From Chloroflexota bacterium (GTDB lineage: Bacteria; Chloroflexota; Anaerolineae; Caldilineales; Caldilineaceae): a DNA stretch of 18,359 nt. Position numbers and translations under genes: made by a program. Where the stretch lies: positions 21,527-39,885 of the forward strand of contig DMDA01000001.1 of the NCBI GenBank assembly GCA_003451595.1. Reading direction: 5' to 3'. Shown one piece after another: positions 14,657 to 18,359 of the stretch (its first letter is position 1; each line of letters starts with the position of its first letter). A model generated the notes under the pieces. It did no database searches, had not been told where the DNA came from, and was given only the letters and a program-made list of their open reading frames with translations.

Positions 14657-16051
14657 CTACTGTAGCACAGTTGCCAAAACTTTCAGCAGGGTCTCTTCCT
14701 GTTCGGGCAGGACGGTGCGCGGATCGAAGAGCAAGCGCTCTTGCTGGATGCGACCGATAACAGGCGTTGATTGCCGCCGCAGCATCGCCGCCGCAGCGTC
14801 GGGCGCTGGATGCGTGATCGCCAGCAATGCGGTGGGCAATGTTTCGCCGGGCAGGCTGCCGCCGCCGACAGCGCTTTCTCCGGGCGTCACTGTGGCGGCG
14901 ATGCCATGCGAGGCTAGGTGCGCCTGCCAACCCGCTGCCCGCGACTGGATTTCGACTACAGGCGCGGCGATCATGCGCCAGACAGGAAGTTCGGTCAACG
15001 CACGCCCGCGCCGATAGCTGTACAGCGTTGCTTCGAGTGCCGCCAGCGTCAGCTTGTCCACTCGCAACGCGCGCGCCATCGGATGACGCCGCAGCCGTTC
15101 GACAAGTTCCGCCCGCCCGACAATGATTCCCGCCTGCGGCCCGCCCAGGAGCTTGTCACCGCTGAAGGTGATGAGATCGGCGTCAGCGGCCACGCTCTGT
15201 TGCACCGTTGGCTCTGGCGCCAGCCCGTAGGCTGTCGTGTCGATCAGGGCGCCACTGCCTAGATCGTCAATTAGCAACAAACCGCGCGCGTGGGCAGCGT
15301 CGCTTAGTTCGTCCAGAGCAGGCATTGTGACGAAGCCGATCTGTCTGAAGTTGCTGCTGTGGACGCGCAGGATTGCGGCGCTCTCGGCGGTCACGGCATG
15401 GATGAAGTCACGCAAGTGGGTGCGATTGGTTGTACCGACCTCAACAAGCCGCGCCCCACTTTGGCGTAGCACATCTGGGATGCGAAAACCACCGCCGATC
15501 TCGACCAGTTGACTGCGGCTGATCAGCACCTCGCGTCCCTGACAGAGCGCGCTCAAAGCCAGATAGACCGCTGCCGCGTTGTTGTTGACCACCAGCGCGT
15601 CCTCAGCGCCGGTGAGGTCACAGAGCAGACGCCGGGCGTGATCGTGGCGGCTGCCGCGTGCGCCAGCAGTTAAGTCGTATTCGAGCGTGCTATAACCGGC
15701 TGCCACACGTTGCACGGCGGCTAGCGCAGCTGCCGACAAAGGCGCGCGTCCCAGGTTGGTGTGGATGATGACGCCGGTAGCGTTGATGACAGGGCGCAAC
15801 GAGGGTGTCATAACCGCCTCCAGATGTCGCATCACCAGCGCTGGCCAGGCAGTGAACGCTGGTGCGCTGCCGCCGGCGCCAATTGCAGTGCGCGCCGCTG
15901 CCAACACTGCGCGCACCGCTGCTGTCACAGGCGGCTCGCCCAGCTCTGCTACGAGCAACGCGAGTTCGGGGGTGCGCAACAGCGCATCGACCGATGGAAG
16001 TTTGCGATATTCAGATGAATGGTTGGGCACAGTGCTGAAATCAGTGGACAT
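14657..16051 (-). CDS. selA: L-seryl-tRNA(Sec) selenium transferase
   Basis: 464 residues, matching the usual length of bacterial SelA (about 460). It is a PLP enzyme that turns Ser-tRNA(Sec) into Sec-tRNA(Sec) using selenophosphate. Family motifs are all present: INATGVIIHTNLGRAPL, STLEYDLTAGARGSRHDH, LVVNNNAAAVYLAL, LVEIGGGFRIPDVLRQSGA, VEVGTTNRTHL, and SGDKLLGGPQAG with the PLP Lys at 300. RVDKLTLAALEATL follows. ATG at 16051 with AGGA 4 nt upstream fits the family start; a start at 16084 is possible but weaker. Its presence predicts selB, selD and tRNA(Sec) elsewhere in the genome; none is in this window. It is transcribed divergently from the amidohydrolase, across 223 bp with only a weak TTGCAG/TATGTT promoter candidate (16143-16114). 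Confidence 0.97.
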   Translation of the reverse strand: MSTDFSTVPNHSSEYRKLPSVDALLRTPELALLVAELGEPPVTAAVRAVLAAARTAIGAGGSAPAFTAWPALVMRHLEAVMTPSLRPVINATGVIIHTNLGRAPLSAAALAAVQRVAAGYSTLEYDLTAGARGSRHDHARRLLCDLTGAEDALVVNNNAAAVYLALSALCQGREVLISRSQLVEIGGGFRIPDVLRQSGARLVEVGTTNRTHLRDFIHAVTAESAAILRVHSSNFRQIGFVTMPALDELSDAAHARGLLLIDDLGSGALIDTTAYGLAPEPTVQQSVAADADLITFSGDKLLGGPQAGIIVGRAELVERLRRHPMARALRVDKLTLAALEATLYSYRRGRALTELPVWRMIAAPVVEIQSRAAGWQAHLASHGIAATVTPGESAVGGGSLPGETLPTALLAITHPAPDAAAAMLRRQSTPVIGRIQQERLLFDPRTVLPEQEETLLKVLATVLQ

Positions 16052-16212
16052 TGTATCCTGTGAATAAGCGCCAACAGAGAACATAGCGATCGTTCAGGTA
16101 GTCCTGGATTGTAAACATACGTCGGGTAAATGGAAAGCTGCAAGCGATGCGCCCTGCATGTTTGGCGTCGATTTGCGTCGTCACCCAACCTTGTGGTATT
16201 CCTTACGGGCAG

Positions 16213-16241
16213 TTCACGTTCAATCGATCCACACCTACCAT
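16213..16241 (+). promoter_or_regulatory. Candidate promoter of the amidohydrolase gene
   Basis: TTCACG (16213-16218) and TACCAT (16236-16241) are separated by 17 bp, each matching four of six consensus positions, with a predicted start about 27 bp before the ATG at 16275. It is a weak match judged by spacing only. Confidence 0.3.
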
Positions 16242-16274
16242 TCACCTTGACTCACTGGCAGAAAGCTGCACGCA

Positions 16275-17231
16275 ATGTACGAAGGACTCGAGGTTATTGA
16301 CTTTCACGCCCATTTTCCGACCGACCGTCCCTGGTTCCCGGACATGGGCGAAACGATGGAGCGCTATGCCGCCCAGGTGAGCGCCGAACGCCGCAAGCTC
16401 ATTCAGCAGCAGAGTCAGCCCTATCAAGAGCATTGGCGGCGCATGTGGAACTTCCCCAAAGCGGAAGGCAAAGAGGAACATCCCGGCGATCGCGAACAGG
16501 CGCGGCGTTGGGTGGAAGAGCTGGATAAGTACGGCATCCGGGCGATCGGCTTTGTGACCGGCGGCGGCAACGAGCATCTGGCGGAAATTTGTAGCTGGCA
16601 TCCGGATCGCTTCATCGGCTTTGCCCATCACACCCCCTTTCTGCCCGACGCGGCGGCGCGGCTGGAACGGGCGGTGAAGGAACTTGGCCTGCGCGCCTAC
16701 AAACTGCTGGCGCCCAATATCGAGGAGCCGATCGAAGACCCGGCTGCCTATCCAGTGTGGGAAAAATGCGCCGAACTGGGCATTCCGGTGCTCATCCATT
16801 TTGGCATTCAAGGGGGCGCAGGCGGCATCGCCTGGCATGAGAATATCAATCCGCTCAAACTGCACAACGTCGCCAAGTCGTTCCCCGAAGTGCCCTTTGT
16901 AATTCCGCATTTTGGTTGTGCCTGGGAGCGCGAGACATTGCAGTTGTGTTGGGCGTGCCCCAATGTACACGTGGACACGAGTGGCAGCAATCAATGGATT
17001 CGCTGGGTGCCAGGCGAGGTGACGGTCAAATACTTGTTCCGCAAATACTATGAAACCATTGGGCCGGAGCGTATCATCTTCGGCAGCGACTCGAGTTGGT
17101 TCCCGCGCGGTTTTGCCTTCCGCTATCTGCAGGATCAGGTGCGCGACTGCCTCGATCTCAATATGCCAGAGGAGCACATCCAATTGATCTTTGCCGGCAA
17201 TGCGGCGCGGCTACTCAAGATTAAACTGTGA
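16275..17231 (+). CDS. Amidohydrolase 2 / ACMSD-type metal-dependent hydrolase or decarboxylase
   Basis: 318 residues, a TIM-barrel enzyme of the ACMSD branch (PF04909). The metal and catalytic set is in place: His11 and His13 in DFHAHF, His175 in VLIHFG, His212 in VIPHFGC, and Asp272 in GSDSSWFPRG; the C-terminal FAGNAARLL is also typical. Members hydrolyse lactones or decarboxylate aromatic acids (ACMSD, gamma-resorcylate decarboxylase). The actual substrate cannot be told. There is no signal peptide, so it is cytoplasmic. No strong Shine-Dalgarno precedes the ATG. The following gene, 58 bp downstream on the same strand, encodes a sugar-type solute-binding lipoprotein, which hints that this enzyme acts on a compound imported by that system (inference). 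Confidence 0.9.
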   Translation: MYEGLEVIDFHAHFPTDRPWFPDMGETMERYAAQVSAERRKLIQQQSQPYQEHWRRMWNFPKAEGKEEHPGDREQARRWVEELDKYGIRAIGFVTGGGNEHLAEICSWHPDRFIGFAHHTPFLPDAAARLERAVKELGLRAYKLLAPNIEEPIEDPAAYPVWEKCAELGIPVLIHFGIQGGAGGIAWHENINPLKLHNVAKSFPEVPFVIPHFGCAWERETLQLCWACPNVHVDTSGSNQWIRWVPGEVTVKYLFRKYYETIGPERIIFGSDSSWFPRGFAFRYLQDQVRDCLDLNMPEEHIQLIFAGNAARLLKIKL

Positions 17232-17234
17232 GCA

Positions 17235-17252
17235 ACTGCCAAACCAGGCAGT
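17235..17252 (+). terminator. Small inverted repeat after the amidohydrolase stop
   Basis: ACTGCC (17235-17240) and GGCAGT (17247-17252) form a 6-bp stem with an AAACCA loop, starting 4 bp after the stop. No T-run follows. It may reduce read-through into the lipoprotein gene or simply shape the intercistronic mRNA. Confidence 0.25.
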
Positions 17253-17289
17253 CGTCTACCTAATTGATGGTCAAACTCAGGAGGAACCC

Positions 17290-18359
17290 ATGCAACATCG
17301 CAAGTATACGCTTTTCATCAGCTTGCTGGCGCTGCTAACGCTGTTATTGTCGGCGTGTGCACCGGCGGCGATTCCCGCCTCGCAGGCGCCAGCCGCGGGT
17401 GAAGCGACGTCCACCGAAGCCGCCGCCGAAGCAGCGCCAGGCGACGTTGTCGAGATCGAATACTGGCAGTACAACTTTGAGGCGCGCGTTAAAGCGATGG
17501 ATCAACTGATCGCGCTGTTTGAGGAGCAGAACCCTGGCATCAAGGTGATCCACAACTCCGAAGTGCCCTACGACAACTATCGCGACAAGATCGCCGCCAG
17601 CGTCCCGGCAGGCGTCGGACCCGACGTTGCCACGCTCTTCTATGGCTGGCAGCCGGTGTGGGTCAGCGAGGGCTACATCGTGCCGCTGCCTGAAGACGCC
17701 TTCCCACCCGACCAGATCAGCGCCGAGTTCAGCCCGATGGTGCAAGCCAGCTTCCAGGATGGCAAACTCTACACGCTGCCCACTGCAGTGCGCACGCTGG
17801 CGCTTTTCTACAATAAGGACCTGATGGCGCAGGCCGGTCTTGACCCGGAGAAACCGCCAACAACGTTGGAAGAGCTGGAGCAGCAGGCGGTGCAGTGCAC
17901 CAAGCTGGATGCACAGGGCAACTACGAGATCATGGGCTTCCCGGTCTCCATGACCGGACAGGCGCACCACTGGTTCCGCGAAGTACTGCTGCGCCAGTTC
18001 GGTCAGCAGCCCTACAGTGACGATTACACCCAGGTGCTGTGGAACGCCAGCCCGGGTGGCTACGACGCCTGGAACGAGCTGCTGAAGTTCCAGACCGAAC
18101 TCAAGACCGGCGACGCCACGCTCTTCGATGGCGATCCCAACTTCTTCCTGAATGGCAAGGCGTGCTTCCACATCGACGGCTCCTTCCGTCTCGGCACAAT
18201 CGCCAACAACGCGCCCGATCTGAACTTCGGCGTGGTCGAGTTGCCCGAATACAACGGCGTCAAGAGCACCTTCGGCAGCTACTGGACGCATGGCATCACG
18301 CAGAAGGCTGCGGCAGACCCGGCGCGCATGGCGGCTGCGGTGAAATTCCTGCAATTCAT
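17290..18359 (+). CDS. ABC transporter solute-binding lipoprotein, sugar type (3' end outside window)
   Basis: The first 356 residues are present and the frame is open to the window edge. A lipoprotein signal (MQHRKYTLF, hydrophobic core, lipobox LSAC with Cys23) is followed by an Ala/Glu-rich spacer. Family 1 extracellular solute-binding features come next: VEIEYWQYNF, ALFEEQNPGIKV, GVGPDVATLFYGW, GKLYTLPTAVRTLALFYNKDLMAQAGL. It would bind a sugar or similar solute outside the membrane and deliver it to an ABC permease, probably encoded just beyond the window. AGGAGG at 17279-17284, 5 nt before the ATG, is the strongest ribosome site in the window. A long open frame on the opposite strand (17344-18354) is a shadow. 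Confidence 0.95.
   Translation, partial: MQHRKYTLFISLLALLTLLLSACAPAAIPASQAPAAGEATSTEAAAEAAPGDVVEIEYWQYNFEARVKAMDQLIALFEEQNPGIKVIHNSEVPYDNYRDKIAASVPAGVGPDVATLFYGWQPVWVSEGYIVPLPEDAFPPDQISAEFSPMVQASFQDGKLYTLPTAVRTLALFYNKDLMAQAGLDPEKPPTTLEELEQQAVQCTKLDAQGNYEIMGFPVSMTGQAHHWFREVLLRQFGQQPYSDDYTQVLWNASPGGYDAWNELLKFQTELKTGDATLFDGDPNFFLNGKACFHIDGSFRLGTIANNAPDLNFGVVELPEYNGVKSTFGSYWTHGITQKAAADPARMAAAVKFLQF

Noticed and set aside
16052..16274. tRNA(Sec) or other RNA gene next to selA
   Set aside because: No cloverleaf or long extra arm can be folded from the gap; only weak promoter-like boxes are seen.
16242..17183. 313-codon open frame on the minus strand
   Set aside because: It lies antisense to the amidohydrolase, whose catalytic motifs are all present, and shows no family features; a GC-rich shadow frame.
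17344..18354. 336-codon open frame on the minus strand
   Set aside because: Antisense to the solute-binding lipoprotein, which has signal peptide, lipobox and a strong ribosome site.

Overview
The window looks like a piece of a GC-rich Chloroflexota chromosome, most likely a Caldilinea-type member of the Anaerolineae/Caldilineae lineage. This is inference, not a database match. It rests on the archaeal-type isopentenyl phosphate kinase (known from Roseiflexus), the Thr/Pro/Ala-rich LysM lipid- or wall-associated proteins, the family 39 glycosyltransferase, FecR-like and TPR envelope proteins, and a sugar-type ABC solute-binding lipoprotein. No rRNA, tRNA, CRISPR array or transposase gene is visible.

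Layout. (1) At 1-1934 (+) the 3' end of an unidentified gene is coupled by an ATGA overlap to a type I ABC exporter half. (2) From 1944 to 16051 everything reads on the minus strand. In transcription order: selA, isopentenyl phosphate kinase (ipk), a site-2 protease (RseP/M50), a zinc-ribbon/TM/LysM protein, an acidic HEAT-repeat protein, a 129-residue unknown, an AEC-family transporter, a 358-bp non-coding gap, a TPR protein, a FecR-like membrane protein, a GT-C glycosyltransferase, a 320-bp non-coding gap with a nested palindrome, a divergent MenA/UbiA-like prenyltransferase and a small two-helix membrane protein. (3) From 16275 to the end (+) there is an ACMSD-type amidohydrolase and the start of a sugar-type solute-binding lipoprotein.

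Transcription units. Spacing suggests three minus-strand clusters: LysM-HEAT-unknown-AEC (gaps of 37, 9 and 14 bp), TPR-FecR-GT39 (4-bp overlap, then 31 bp), and MenA-like plus small membrane protein (4-bp GTGA overlap). selA, ipk and rseP are spaced by about 80 bp each and rseP has its own TATAAT box. The rseP and LysM genes are separated by 233 bp holding a candidate promoter, a hairpin and two direct repeats.

Functional reading. Most of the window is about the cell envelope: export, polysaccharide or glycoprotein synthesis, intramembrane proteolysis and wall binding. Two metabolic genes stand out: selA, implying a selenocysteine-using organism, and ipk, implying the alternative mevalonate route. 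The least explained elements are the nested palindrome at 3581-3760, the 14-bp perfect hairpin at 7535-7567, the 14-bp tandem repeats whose last copy carries the ipk Shine-Dalgarno, a tetranucleotide repeat inside the AEC gene, the prenyltransferase lacking one Asp in each metal-binding motif, and the zinc-ribbon/LysM and HEAT/129-residue proteins of unknown role.
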